From assembly GCA_018649825.1 (NCBI GenBank), contig JABIHC010000026.1, positions 1 through 34,359 of the forward strand: DNA of 34,359 bases, written 5' to 3'. Below are positions 23,045-31,758 of this stretch, one piece after another. Position 1 is the stretch's first letter. Each line of letters starts with the position of its first letter. Position numbers and translations under genes: made by a program. This stretch comes from Methanobacteriota archaeon. Lineage in GTDB: Archaea > Thermoplasmatota > Poseidoniia > Poseidoniales > Poseidoniaceae. The notes beneath the pieces were generated by a model. It ran no database searches. It was not told the origin of the DNA and saw only the letters and a list, made by a program, of their open reading frames with translations.

Positions 23045-25537
23045 TCAAACTCCTATTTCCCAAGAAGCAACATGTAATTCAATCAATCCGTCTGAATCCA
23101 ATTGTAGCCAAGCAGAAGTGGATACTATTTGCCCATTTTGCTGATTAATTGTAATGGAGTAATTGCTTTGATTTAATACCACATCAATATCAACATTCCC
23201 GTGAGTTCGCAATTCTACATCAGCAAATGACAATCCACCATATAGCGAAAATTCAGTAGATGAATCACTGGTGATTATTGAATTGAGCAATTGTCCATTT
23301 ATCATACTTAGAGAATATTCATCTGAAGTTGAGGATATTTGCCAAAACTGTGATGGAAGCGGTGAGTCATCATCACAAACCATCAACCAACCTTCAGCAG
23401 GGACTGTCAAATTGAGTGAACCATTCGCCAAATTGGGGATCAATCCATATTCGCGGAACAATAGATCCCAGCGCCATTCAGGCCCATCATCAGAACCATT
23501 TTCGAAGGCAACTCCCGGCAAGCGTGGGAATAGGTCTTGGCGACAAAAGGTGTACTCAGCATTCCACAACACATAGGAGTTTGAAGTAAAGGCCTCGTTA
23601 TCAGAGAGTAACATAGTGGGCTGACCAGAAGAAGACAAGGTTACAACAGAATCTACAACACTCGGAGTAAAGGTGTATATCTCACCTTCATCGGAAACCC
23701 AGCGTAAGGACAACCCCCCGCTGAGTTGGTGTATTGCACCAGATTCACCATTGAGACAGAGAGGTAATGTGTGATTTTCCAACTCATTTGGAATAAGCGC
23801 CGCACTTGAAAGACCATCAAAGGTCCACAATAATGAGGAGTCACCTGTAGTATTTGTCGTCGCAGTATCAATAATTGAAACATTTCCGGGCAAGGCATCC
23901 TCAGCAAATAGGATAGAGGTACAAAGTTGTGGTGACTCGTGGTTTTGATTCCAATTCCAATTGGTTGAATCGAGAACCACTTGGCTATTCGGAATAATTC
24001 TGATTGTTTGTTGTGAAGAGGTACTTCCTGACTGGAGCCACAAGTGAATTTCAATAACACTAGAATTCATTTTTGAATCAGTAGGAGAAGCCCACATCAG
24101 TGGTATCTTTACTTTGGAAAGCGGCTGGATTTGGCCGGAACAACCATTGTTGAGAGTTTGATTTGTGGTTGAAGTACACTGCCATTTGAGATCCCAATAA
24201 GTGTCGTTTGTCCAACCTCTAACGCTCCAATCTTGAGCGATAAGAGCTGGCGAGTCCAGTAATATATAGAATTCACCAGTTGAGTTCAAATCCAAATCAA
24301 GGCTTGTAGGTATTGACCATTCAGGGGTATCATCCCAATCACTAACCATCTCAGTAGGCATCTCAGAAGGAAGAGCGAGAAGAAGGGCGACAAAGAGGAA
24401 GTGGGAAAGACGCGTGCCTGTTTTTTCATTGAGGGGTTTCAGGTCATCAAGAATACGCGGTGTCCTTAAGTTTGAGCCGAAAAGAAGAATTTGCAAACTA
24501 CCATAAATAGTCAAGAAAGACCAAAGTGAATGTCCATCAAAAGCGCCAAACATCAGCCCAGTGACTGCAATCATCAAGAATAGCGTAACCTGCCAGCGGA
24601 AACTTCGAGCCGCCTCAAGTCCGACAAAGGAAATAAGGATTCGACTGCCAGGGAATCCAGGGATTGGTAATAGGTAAATCCAGCCAAGCATCATTAGTCC
24701 AAGGCCTGCTAAAGCCAAAGGATGAGCCCATGCACCGAGAAGATACAGGGATTCGCTACCAAATGCAACTGAACCAATTAAATTAGCAATAAGCGGGAAT
24801 GAAAGGCGATTTGGTTGCTGAGAAAGAGTCACATTTTCGGGAGTTAGCCAAAGCCCCAACATTATGCAAAAGAACCCCGAAATAATTAGTACGCTTGGTG
24901 CTACAATAGCAGAAAGGGCAAGGCTTCGGCGATTTGGCCAAACAATTCGGTCCATGCTTGGGACACTTGGAGCATAAATAACGCCGAAAGGCCACGGGAA
25001 ATATGGCAATGGCATTGGAATTGGCAAAATATGGCCGAGACGCACTCCCAATTTTTTTCCGATTGATACTTGTAAATAAGAAGCAAGAGCGAGTGTACCC
25101 GTAAATGGGATTGCATAGAAAAAGAGGGCTGAGGTAAGAACAGACTTGTCTGTATAGTTACCCCCTATGGTAGATTCAATCCAGTTTGAACTTACAAAAA
25201 AGGTTGAGAAAAAGGAAGCAATCCAAAAAAGCATTATAGCTTTATTGCTCATTGAAAATAAACCGATGGGAGTCGGGGTGATTTGTATTGCCCAAGGCTC
25301 ATCATTGAATAACTCCGCACACATATCAATTTCAGCCAAATCAGAATTGGCTAATTCAAGAGAAATATGCGGGTCACCATCTTCCATACCCTCAAGAGGC
25401 AAAACTGACCAAGCGGGATTTACACCACCTAGGTCCTCGATGAGTGTGAAATAGCGGGCAAGAATATGCCCGATGAATTGTCGTTCAGACCATGCTTTGT
25501 CAGCGATAATTATTGGTTTTGCATTTGAATCAGACAT
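23045..25537 (-). CDS. Site-2 protease (M50)-like membrane protein lacking catalytic residues, with large C-terminal beta domain
   Basis: An 830-aa protein. After about 95 soluble residues there are several membrane helices (about 98-390) whose order follows M50 site-2 proteases of the EGY1 type: KKLGVRLGHILPIP, GVIYAPS, PNRRSLALSAIVAPSV, AHPLALAGLGLMMLGWIYLLPIPGFPGSRIL. The HExxH motif should lie at about 153-157 but reads SYLQV. The second metal motif NLLPxxxLDGG reads YLLPIPGFPGS. Metal and catalytic ligands are thus absent. The remaining ~430 residues are beta-rich, with many N-x-S/T sequons and a few cysteines, probably outside the cell. ATG 25537 has GGAGG 9 nt upstream; GTG 25540 is possible. 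It lies about 106 nt after the ATP synthase operon and before panE. The fold assignment is by eye. Confidence 0.7.
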   Translation of the reverse strand: MSDSNAKPIIIADKAWSERQFIGHILARYFTLIEDLGGVNPAWSVLPLEGMEDGDPHISLELANSDLAEIDMCAELFNDEPWAIQITPTPIGLFSMSNKAIMLFWIASFFSTFFVSSNWIESTIGGNYTDKSVLTSALFFYAIPFTGTLALASYLQVSIGKKLGVRLGHILPIPMPLPYFPWPFGVIYAPSVPSMDRIVWPNRRSLALSAIVAPSVLIISGFFCIMLGLWLTPENVTLSQQPNRLSFPLIANLIGSVAFGSESLYLLGAWAHPLALAGLGLMMLGWIYLLPIPGFPGSRILISFVGLEAARSFRWQVTLFLMIAVTGLMFGAFDGHSLWSFLTIYGSLQILLFGSNLRTPRILDDLKPLNEKTGTRLSHFLFVALLLALPSEMPTEMVSDWDDTPEWSIPTSLDLDLNSTGEFYILLDSPALIAQDWSVRGWTNDTYWDLKWQCTSTTNQTLNNGCSGQIQPLSKVKIPLMWASPTDSKMNSSVIEIHLWLQSGSTSSQQTIRIIPNSQVVLDSTNWNWNQNHESPQLCTSILFAEDALPGNVSIIDTATTNTTGDSSLLWTFDGLSSAALIPNELENHTLPLCLNGESGAIHQLSGGLSLRWVSDEGEIYTFTPSVVDSVVTLSSSGQPTMLLSDNEAFTSNSYVLWNAEYTFCRQDLFPRLPGVAFENGSDDGPEWRWDLLFREYGLIPNLANGSLNLTVPAEGWLMVCDDDSPLPSQFWQISSTSDEYSLSMINGQLLNSIITSDSSTEFSLYGGLSFADVELRTHGNVDIDVVLNQSNYSITINQQNGQIVSTSAWLQLDSDGLIELHVASWEIGV

Positions 25538-25643
25538 CACCAATCACCTCCCTCAACAGTTTGCCCTTAAGGCGCTCCTCCAATAAGGCTCCTATGCAAA
25601 ATAATACAATAGTTGAACGAGAACGGTGTGCGAGCAGTTTTGC

Positions 25644-26261
25644 TCACTTATTCTTGAAACGCTTTAGACGGAAAGTCTCTTCTCTTTCCATTTCCTCAAG
25701 TCTTAGTTGAATAAAGTCACGTGCTTCTTCCATTTCAGGAATAACCTTGTACTCAAGAGCATTTACACGGCGCTTGGTAGCTTCAATTTCTTCAAGCATT
25801 CGCTTTAGAGTTGCTTCCATCTCAGCAGCCCTTGTTATTTTCTCCACGAGATTCCCATATGCTTCAGCAGCCTCATCAACATATGGGCTTGAACCAATGA
25901 AACCGATTCCTCTTTGTTCAAAGGAAGGATTTAGGTCCGAACCGAATACACTAGGCACATTTACTCCCATGATATTGCGTACTTTGACATCAACTTCGGG
26001 TTTTGACGAAACTGCTAAGGCTACTGCTTGAACCTTTAATCCACCTTCAATGGCGATTGCTAGCCCAATTCTTTGCTTTGCAGAACGATATACTTCGGTT
26101 AATTCTTGCTTTGCTTTAATCATCTCAGCAAGAAGGGTTCTAAACTCAAAGAATAAACCATCTCGCTTCATCTTTAGCAACTTATACCCATTCTGGGTCT
26201 GCTTGATGCGACGCTTCAGGTTGATGAGTTCGCTACGGGTTGGTTTGATGTCCAGTGCCAT
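25644..26261 (-). CDS. atpD: A-type ATP synthase subunit D
   Basis: The central rotor stalk of the A1 sector, a long antiparallel coiled coil that turns inside A3B3. The 205-aa chain begins MALDIKPTRSELINLKRRI, the family signature, and ends in the second long helix (RMLEEIEATKRRVNALEYKVIPEME). AGGAGGTGA lies upstream of ATG 26261, with GGAGG 8 nt from it. It is the last gene of the operon, as in Methanosarcina-type aha operons. Confidence 0.95.
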   Translation of the reverse strand: MALDIKPTRSELINLKRRIKQTQNGYKLLKMKRDGLFFEFRTLLAEMIKAKQELTEVYRSAKQRIGLAIAIEGGLKVQAVALAVSSKPEVDVKVRNIMGVNVPSVFGSDLNPSFEQRGIGFIGSSPYVDEAAEAYGNLVEKITRAAEMEATLKRMLEEIEATKRRVNALEYKVIPEMEEARDFIQLRLEEMEREETFRLKRFKNK

Positions 26262-26298
26262 GAATCTCACCTCCTTCTAATCTAATGCCTAAGGCACT

Positions 26299-27681
26299 TC
26301 ACTCCTTCTTGTCGACTGGGTGGTACTTGTCAATCCACTTTTGGTCAAGACGGACGAGGTACTTGGTTGAAATATTCTGCATTAGGTCCCAGCATAGGTT
26401 GAGAGTTTCATCAAGACTACGGTCTTCATCACGGCTTTGACGCAGGAATTTATCCTCAAATAACCCGGAGAATTCCAGTAATTGCTTGTCACGTTCGTTC
26501 AGCGCATCTTCGCCGACAATCGCTACGAGACCACGTAGTTCACGGCCTTGTGCGTATGCAGCATACATCTGGTCAGAAACCGACTTGTGGTCCTCGCGAG
26601 TAGTCTTTTCTCCAATACATCCGCCCATAAGGCGGCTTAGACTTGGCAATACATTGATCGGTGGGTAAATACCGGCTTGATGTAATTCACGACTAATAAC
26701 AATCTGCCCCTCTGTAATATATCCGGAAAGGTCAGGAATTGGGTGGGTGATATCGTCACCAGGCATAGTCAAAATTGGGAATTGGGTAATACTTCCTTTC
26801 TTCCCCTTGATTAGTCCAGCGCGTTCATACAACATTGCAAGGTCAGTGTACATGTAACCGGGGTAACCACGGCGTCCGGGAACTTCTTCACGAGCTGCAC
26901 CAATTTGGCGCAGAGAGTCACAGTAGTTTGTCATGTCAGTATAGATAACCAAAACGTGATAATCCAATTCGAAAGCAAGATATTCAGCAGCAGTTAGAGC
27001 AAGCCGAGGTGTAATCAAACGCTCAACAGCAGGGTCATCAGCCAAGTTAACGAATAATACCGCATTCTCAAGAGCACCAGTGCGCTCTAAATCGCTTCGG
27101 AAGAAATTGTATTCTTCAGCAGTAATTCCCATTGCACAGAAAACCACAATGAATTCTTCATCGCTATCGGTTAATTTTGCTTGGCGGGCAATCTGCAATG
27201 CAATATCGTTGTGTGGCAGACCGCTTGCACTAAAGATAGGCAATTTTTGTCCACGAACAAGAGTTGTACAACAGTCAATTGCGCTTACTCCAGTTTGAAT
27301 GAAATCGTGTGGGCTTGCTCGGCTATAGGGGTTGATAGCAGCACCAATAATGTCGTGGTGAGCATCAGGGACAACATCAGGGCCACCGTCACGAGGGCGT
27401 CCTGCTCCATCCAAAATACGACCGATTAGTCCTTTACTTACTGGAAGTTTGAAAACATCTCCCATGAACTTAACTCCGGTGTTTAGGTTTACACTTGCAG
27501 TTCCTTCAAAAACTTGGACAACGACTAATTCATCAGATGTATCTAGAACTTGCCCATTCTTGATTGTTCCATCTTCCATACGAAGTTCAACAATTTCGCC
27601 AAATGCGACTGGTTCGGTCTTATTCAAGAACACAAGTGGTCCTTTGACATCAGTAATGGTTCGGTATTCTTTTCCGGTCAT
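26299..27681 (-). CDS. atpB: A-type ATP synthase subunit B
   Basis: The regulatory, non-catalytic nucleotide-binding subunit of the A3B3 hexamer. The 460-aa protein begins [20 protein letters not shown] and carries [59 protein letters not shown] and [22 protein letters not shown]. As usual for B, the P-loop position reads [15 protein letters not shown] instead of GxxxxGKT. GGAGG is 7 nt before the ATG. Length and order are normal. Confidence 0.97.
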   Translation of the reverse strand: MTGKEYRTITDVKGPLVFLNKTEPVAFGEIVELRMEDGTIKNGQVLDTSDELVVVQVFEGTASVNLNTGVKFMGDVFKLPVSKGLIGRILDGAGRPRDGGPDVVPDAHHDIIGAAINPYSRASPHDFIQTGVSAIDCCTTLVRGQKLPIFSASGLPHNDIALQIARQAKLTDSDEEFIVVFCAMGITAEEYNFFRSDLERTGALENAVLFVNLADDPAVERLITPRLALTAAEYLAFELDYHVLVIYTDMTNYCDSLRQIGAAREEVPGRRGYPGYMYTDLAMLYERAGLIKGKKGSITQFPILTMPGDDITHPIPDLSGYITEGQIVISRELHQAGIYPPINVLPSLSRLMGGCIGEKTTREDHKSVSDQMYAAYAQGRELRGLVAIVGEDALNERDKQLLEFSGLFEDKFLRQSRDEDRSLDETLNLCWDLMQNISTKYLVRLDQKWIDKYHPVDKKE

Positions 27682-27692
27682 TTCAATCCCTC

Positions 27693-29432
27693 CTAGTTTT
27701 CCTCCACCGCTGCGGCGATTTCTTTGACCATTGCATCAACAAGGCCATCCATCTTTGGTAGGTATCCCTTCTCAAATCTACCACGCATCAAATCTGTACG
27801 CGCCTGTACATTCACTACATCATCGAGTAGTGCGCCAGCCGCCATTGCTTTCTTTGCAGAGTCTTGGAATGTAAGAATGGCTTTTGCCATCTTGTATTGT
27901 TGGTCAATACCCGAGTAGGCATCGACATCGTGGAATCCATTTTGTTGTAGGAAGTATTCACGAATCATTCGAGCAACTTCAAGGGTTAATTGTTGGTCAG
28001 TTGGCAGAGCATCTGAACCGACTAACTGAACAATTTCTTGGAGTTCGGCTTCAACCTGAAGAAGACCACTGATTTCGGTACGAATCTCAGGGAAGTCTTG
28101 GGCGATATTGTCACGGAACCATTGGTTTAGTGATTGAGGGTATAGGGAATAAGAACCTAACCAGTTAATTGCTGGGAAGTGGCGTTGTCGGGCAAGGCCC
28201 GCATCCAATCCCCAGAAAACCTTCACAATACGAAGAGTTCCTTGAGATACCGGCTCGGAAATATCTCCGCCAGCAGGCGATACAGCACCGATAACAGTAA
28301 CTGAACCATCTCCACCATCCATAGTTTCCACACGTCCAGCGCGCTCATAGAACTCAGCAAGACGACTTGATAGATAAGCAGGATATCCTTCTTCACCAGG
28401 CATTTCTTCAAGACGAGAGGAAATCTCACGCATTGCTTCTGCCCAACGACTTGTTGAATCAGCCATTAGTGCAACATCGTAACCCATGTCACGGAAGTAT
28501 TCCGCAATGGTAATTCCAGTATATACGGATGCTTCACGAGCAGCCACTGGCATATTCGAAGTATTTGCAATCATCACGGTACGGTTCATCAAAGGCTGAC
28601 CGGTATTTGGGTCAATCAAATGAGGGAATTCGTCCAATACTTCAGTCATTTCATTTCCGCGCTCTCCACAACCGATGTAAACAACGATTTGTGCGTCAGA
28701 GTACTTTGCAAGACTTTGCTGAGTAACTGTCTTTCCAGATCCGAATGGACCTGGGATTCCAGCCGCTCCACCCTTTGCAAGAGGGAATAAGAAATCAAGA
28801 ATGCGCATACCAGTAATTAGTGGTGTGTCCGGTGCGTACTTTTGCTTGTATGGACGAGGAGTTCGCACTGGCCACTTTTGCATCATTTGAACTTCGGTTC
28901 CATCTTCAAGAGTACAAACTGTTTCAGTAACATTGAAATCACCTGATTTAACAGATTTTACAACGCCACTTACACCGGGTTTGAGCATTACCTTGTGAAC
29001 GATAGTGTCGGTTTCTTGAACTGTTCCAATAACTTGACCAGATGTGACTTCATCACCAGCAGAAACTGTGGCCTCAAAAGCCCACTTCTTTTCCATGTTA
29101 ATTCCGTCTGCATCAACTCCACGACTAATGAAAGAACCCATGACCTTCTCCAATGTCGCTAATGGTCTTTGAATACCGTCATAAATCTCAGTCAATAATC
29201 CGGGGCCAAGTGCAACAGAGAGGGTTTCTCCGGTGTTGATTACTGGCTCACCAGGGCGAATACCACTGGTGTCTTCATACACTTGGATGACAGCCTTATC
29301 GCCGTGAAGTTCAATTACTTCACCCATAAGTCCTTCATTTCCAACTCTTACAATGTTATACATAGCTGCACTCATACCAGTCGCTGTTACTACAGGTCCT
29401 GAAATTCGATAGATCACTCCTTCCTTACTCAT
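27693..29432 (-). CDS. atpA: A-type ATP synthase subunit A (catalytic)
   Basis: The catalytic subunit that makes or hydrolyses ATP. The 579-aa chain has [16 protein letters not shown], the non-homologous insertion typical of A subunits, Walker A GPFGSGKT (228-235), [35 protein letters not shown] and [20 protein letters not shown]. There is no intein, although A subunits are a known insertion site. A much longer in-frame extension exists upstream, but it runs through atpF. ATG 29432 gives the canonical N-terminus, 4 nt after the atpF stop, with GGAAG 7 nt upstream. Confidence 0.97.
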   Translation of the reverse strand: MSKEGVIYRISGPVVTATGMSAAMYNIVRVGNEGLMGEVIELHGDKAVIQVYEDTSGIRPGEPVINTGETLSVALGPGLLTEIYDGIQRPLATLEKVMGSFISRGVDADGINMEKKWAFEATVSAGDEVTSGQVIGTVQETDTIVHKVMLKPGVSGVVKSVKSGDFNVTETVCTLEDGTEVQMMQKWPVRTPRPYKQKYAPDTPLITGMRILDFLFPLAKGGAAGIPGPFGSGKTVTQQSLAKYSDAQIVVYIGCGERGNEMTEVLDEFPHLIDPNTGQPLMNRTVMIANTSNMPVAAREASVYTGITIAEYFRDMGYDVALMADSTSRWAEAMREISSRLEEMPGEEGYPAYLSSRLAEFYERAGRVETMDGGDGSVTVIGAVSPAGGDISEPVSQGTLRIVKVFWGLDAGLARQRHFPAINWLGSYSLYPQSLNQWFRDNIAQDFPEIRTEISGLLQVEAELQEIVQLVGSDALPTDQQLTLEVARMIREYFLQQNGFHDVDAYSGIDQQYKMAKAILTFQDSAKKAMAAGALLDDVVNVQARTDLMRGRFEKGYLPKMDGLVDAMVKEIAAAVEEN

Positions 29433-29436
29433 TTTA

Positions 29437-29736
29437 TCACTTCCAAAGGTCGACACCAATTGCTCTACGAATACTGTCACGTAGAGTTGTATCCTCTTCT
29501 GTTCCGATACCCAAAACAGTTGGGGAAATACTGTCTGATAATTGCTGACGCAACCTCTCAGGCAGTGAAGCCAGAACTGTGGAGTCAACCACTACAATTC
29601 CAACTTCTTTATTATTAAGTAGACTTTTTAGATGAGAAATTAATCCATCCTCATCAGCGGGGTTATGGACATTTGATACTCCAGCTAACTGGAAGCCCAT
29701 GGTGAAATCTTGTGAACCGACTACTGCTATTTCCAT
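29437..29736 (-). CDS. atpF: A-type ATP synthase subunit F
   Basis: A small central-stalk subunit. The 99-aa chain [20 protein letters not shown] with the [10 protein letters not shown] and VGIVVVDS segments fits the Rossmann-like V/A-ATPase F family. It lies 11 nt after atpC and 4 nt before atpA. The start is preceded by GAGGTGATG. Confidence 0.93.
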   Translation of the reverse strand: MEIAVVGSQDFTMGFQLAGVSNVHNPADEDGLISHLKSLLNNKEVGIVVVDSTVLASLPERLRQQLSDSISPTVLGIGTEEDTTLRDSIRRAIGVDLWK

Positions 29737-29747
29737 ACTTCATCACC

Positions 29748-30788
29748 TCACAATATATGTGCCTCAAGTAATCCAGGTTCTAATCCTGCTTCACGTCCAC
29801 GCACAATTAAACGCAAATTTGCAACCTCTTGTACCTTTGAAGAAAGGTAGTGAATAATTGGTAGTGCTGAAACCGGATGGAGGTAACTCATTCGGGACAA
29901 CACTGCTTGCTGATTTGATTGTAACCAAAGAACCACTGGGTCTAAGGAAAACATTTCTTTTGATTTTTCAAGTGCCTCTTCAAAGGCAGACGCATCAAAA
30001 CGAGTTGAGCGGCGCATTAAATCAACGATTCCATCCAAATCAGCATTTGAAGCGGCGATGAACTGTGACTTAGGAATTAACGAGCCACCAATGATTAATC
30101 GTGAAAGGCGATCTTCGGAAGTCATACCGATTGCTGCACCTTGAATTAGGTTCAACAAGTTTCTGTGGTCGATCTCAGACTTTAGGAATGAGCGTAAGAC
30201 ACCTAGTGCCGCACCCTTCCCAGATACTGCCTTTAGAGCATTTGAATAATAATGGCGATCAAGAGCATCCTCATAATCGGATAGTGTTGATTCTTCTAGT
30301 AAAGATTTGAATGCACCACGGTATTGCTTTTCGCGCATGTTTCCTGCGGCTTCATGTAGTGTAGAATTATTCTTGATGATCTCAAGCCAAATGCCATTAT
30401 CCTCATTTTCAACAGGCAACAAATTATGCGCTACTTCATCCACATCTACCTCGTTAAAGACTGCACGTAGAACGATTTTTGCATTTGCATAACCGAATCT
30501 TGCTGCGAATACACGCACCTGGTCGCCCAAATTGCCACCACAGAACCCTAATACTGAATTAATTTCCCTTCCGAGATTATGGGAGAGGGCAACCTCAACC
30601 AATTCGGCACCAGTAAACCTTCCAGCATACAAATCCATTTCAACACGATAACCACTATCTGCAACTGTTGCAGTAAGTTGTTCAGGTGTTTGCTGGATTA
30701 ACTGACGCATGCGAGTGCTATCGATGAGAGAACCACGGCGGGATTTAGCCCGTGTTGCGGCTTCTGCAGGATTCACTCCACTTAACAT
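29748..30788 (-). CDS. atpC: A-type ATP synthase subunit C
   Basis: The funnel-shaped subunit (V-ATPase d homologue) joining the central stalk to the membrane rotor ring. The 346-aa helical protein shows family segments such as YAGRFTGAELVEVALSHNLG, DALDRHYYSNALKAVSG, EIDHRNLLNLIQGAAIGM and a C-terminal LRLIVRGREAGLEPG. The length is normal. It lies 15 nt after atpE. Confidence 0.92.
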   Translation of the reverse strand: MLSGVNPAEAATRAKSRRGSLIDSTRMRQLIQQTPEQLTATVADSGYRVEMDLYAGRFTGAELVEVALSHNLGREINSVLGFCGGNLGDQVRVFAARFGYANAKIVLRAVFNEVDVDEVAHNLLPVENEDNGIWLEIIKNNSTLHEAAGNMREKQYRGAFKSLLEESTLSDYEDALDRHYYSNALKAVSGKGAALGVLRSFLKSEIDHRNLLNLIQGAAIGMTSEDRLSRLIIGGSLIPKSQFIAASNADLDGIVDLMRRSTRFDASAFEEALEKSKEMFSLDPVVLWLQSNQQAVLSRMSYLHPVSALPIIHYLSSKVQEVANLRLIVRGREAGLEPGLLEAHIL

Positions 30789-30803
30789 TCATTCATCTCC
30801 AGT

Positions 30804-31367
30804 TCAACCAAATAGTGTGTCGTTTACTTGTGGCAATTTTACTGCCCATGATTCATCCAATAGCCCATCAAAACGGAAATCGTAACTTACTGAACCATCT
30901 GCTGCTTCAAGGATAAATCCGCCGAGTCCATCCACATCGTCACCGAGAGTGAAACTACCGGATTCTTTGTCTAAAACCTTGCGGTCAAGTGCAACTGGAC
31001 GCATTATCATCTTGCCTTCTGCTATTTTTTCTGCAGTAGCAACCAATGTTTTTAGTATTGCAGAACGACCTTTCATACCGGCAGAGCCGACTTGATCGCG
31101 GATTGAACTTAGAGTTGACTCTATTTCCTTTCGCTTTGCAATTAATAGGCGCTTTTGGTTTGCTTGTCGAGCACTTGCAACTAACTCGCGTGAAACTTGG
31201 TCAGCCTCGCGGCTAGCCTTTTTCGAGTTAGCTTCTGACAATGCATCTGCTTCTGTTTTTGCTGCAGCCATTATGGCTTTTGCTTCAACCTTAGCATCGG
31301 CAATAATTGCCTTGGCTTCAGCCTTTGCAGTTGCAGCAATTTCATTGCTCAAATTTTCTAATGACAT
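30804..31367 (-). CDS. atpE: A-type ATP synthase subunit E
   Basis: A peripheral stalk subunit that pairs with H. The 187-aa chain has a long N-terminal Ala/Lys/Glu coiled coil (AATAKAEAKAIIADAKVEAK) and a globular C-terminal part ending DFRFDGLLDESWAVKLPQVNDTLFG, the usual VDNTLxxRL-type end in divergent form. ATG 31367 has GGAGG 8 nt upstream; a longer in-frame start at 31415 overlaps the atpK end and is rejected. Confidence 0.92.
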   Translation of the reverse strand: MSLENLSNEIAATAKAEAKAIIADAKVEAKAIMAAAKTEADALSEANSKKASREADQVSRELVASARQANQKRLLIAKRKEIESTLSSIRDQVGSAGMKGRSAILKTLVATAEKIAEGKMIMRPVALDRKVLDKESGSFTLGDDVDGLGGFILEAADGSVSYDFRFDGLLDESWAVKLPQVNDTLFG

Positions 31368-31421
31368 ATTCCTTGCCTCCATGAGACTCTGATTACCAGA
31401 GCACATTAGAGCCAAACTTCC

Positions 31422-31727
31422 TCATAGGAAGAGTGGCAGAAGACCTAGAATCACAATAGACTCAGGCAGAGCAGTGAAGATAATTGCGTGGCCGAAACGG
31501 CTTGCATCTTCAGCTAGCATACCAACAGCGGCTGCGCCGATGTTGCCTTGGCTTAATCCTGCGCCAACTCCAGCTAGACCGACAGCGATACCTGCTCCAA
31601 TCTTGCCCATAGCGGCAACTGTGCTTTCATTATCATCACCAGCGGCACTGGCACTTCCTGCGATCAATACGACCAACATTAGTACAACTAGGGTGCGTAG
31701 GCTCATCTTCACGATGTTCATTTTCAT
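31422..31727 (-). CDS. atpK: A-type ATP synthase subunit K (c-ring proteolipid) with signal sequence
   Basis: The membrane rotor subunit that carries the coupling ion. The 101-aa precursor begins with a cleavable-looking signal (TLVVLMLVVLIAGSASA, about 12-28). A two-helix hairpin follows: GKIGAGIAVGLAGVGAGL then HAIIFTALPESIVILGLLPL. The ion-binding carboxylate is Glu89, in PES. Gln60 in LSQGN and Ser90 occupy the positions of sodium ligands in Na+-translocating c rings. A single hairpin per subunit predicts a ring with one carboxylate per hairpin. GGAGG is 9 nt before the ATG. It lies between atpI and atpE. Confidence 0.94.
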   Translation of the reverse strand: MKMNIVKMSLRTLVVLMLVVLIAGSASAAGDDNESTVAAMGKIGAGIAVGLAGVGAGLSQGNIGAAAVGMLAEDASRFGHAIIFTALPESIVILGLLPLFL

Positions 31728-31758
31728 ATTTTTTTACCTCCAATTTTTGTCCAAGGGA

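Noticed and set aside
25632-25645. Hairpin GAGCA-GTTT-TGCTC at the end of atpD as a terminator
   Set aside because: The stem is only 5 bp, it overlaps the stop codon and no T run follows on the transcribed strand.
27693-29588. Longer subunit A starting at 29588, or an intein in it
   Set aside because: The extension runs antisense-free through atpF in another frame and lacks family similarity. The catalytic domain is continuous, with no intein motifs.
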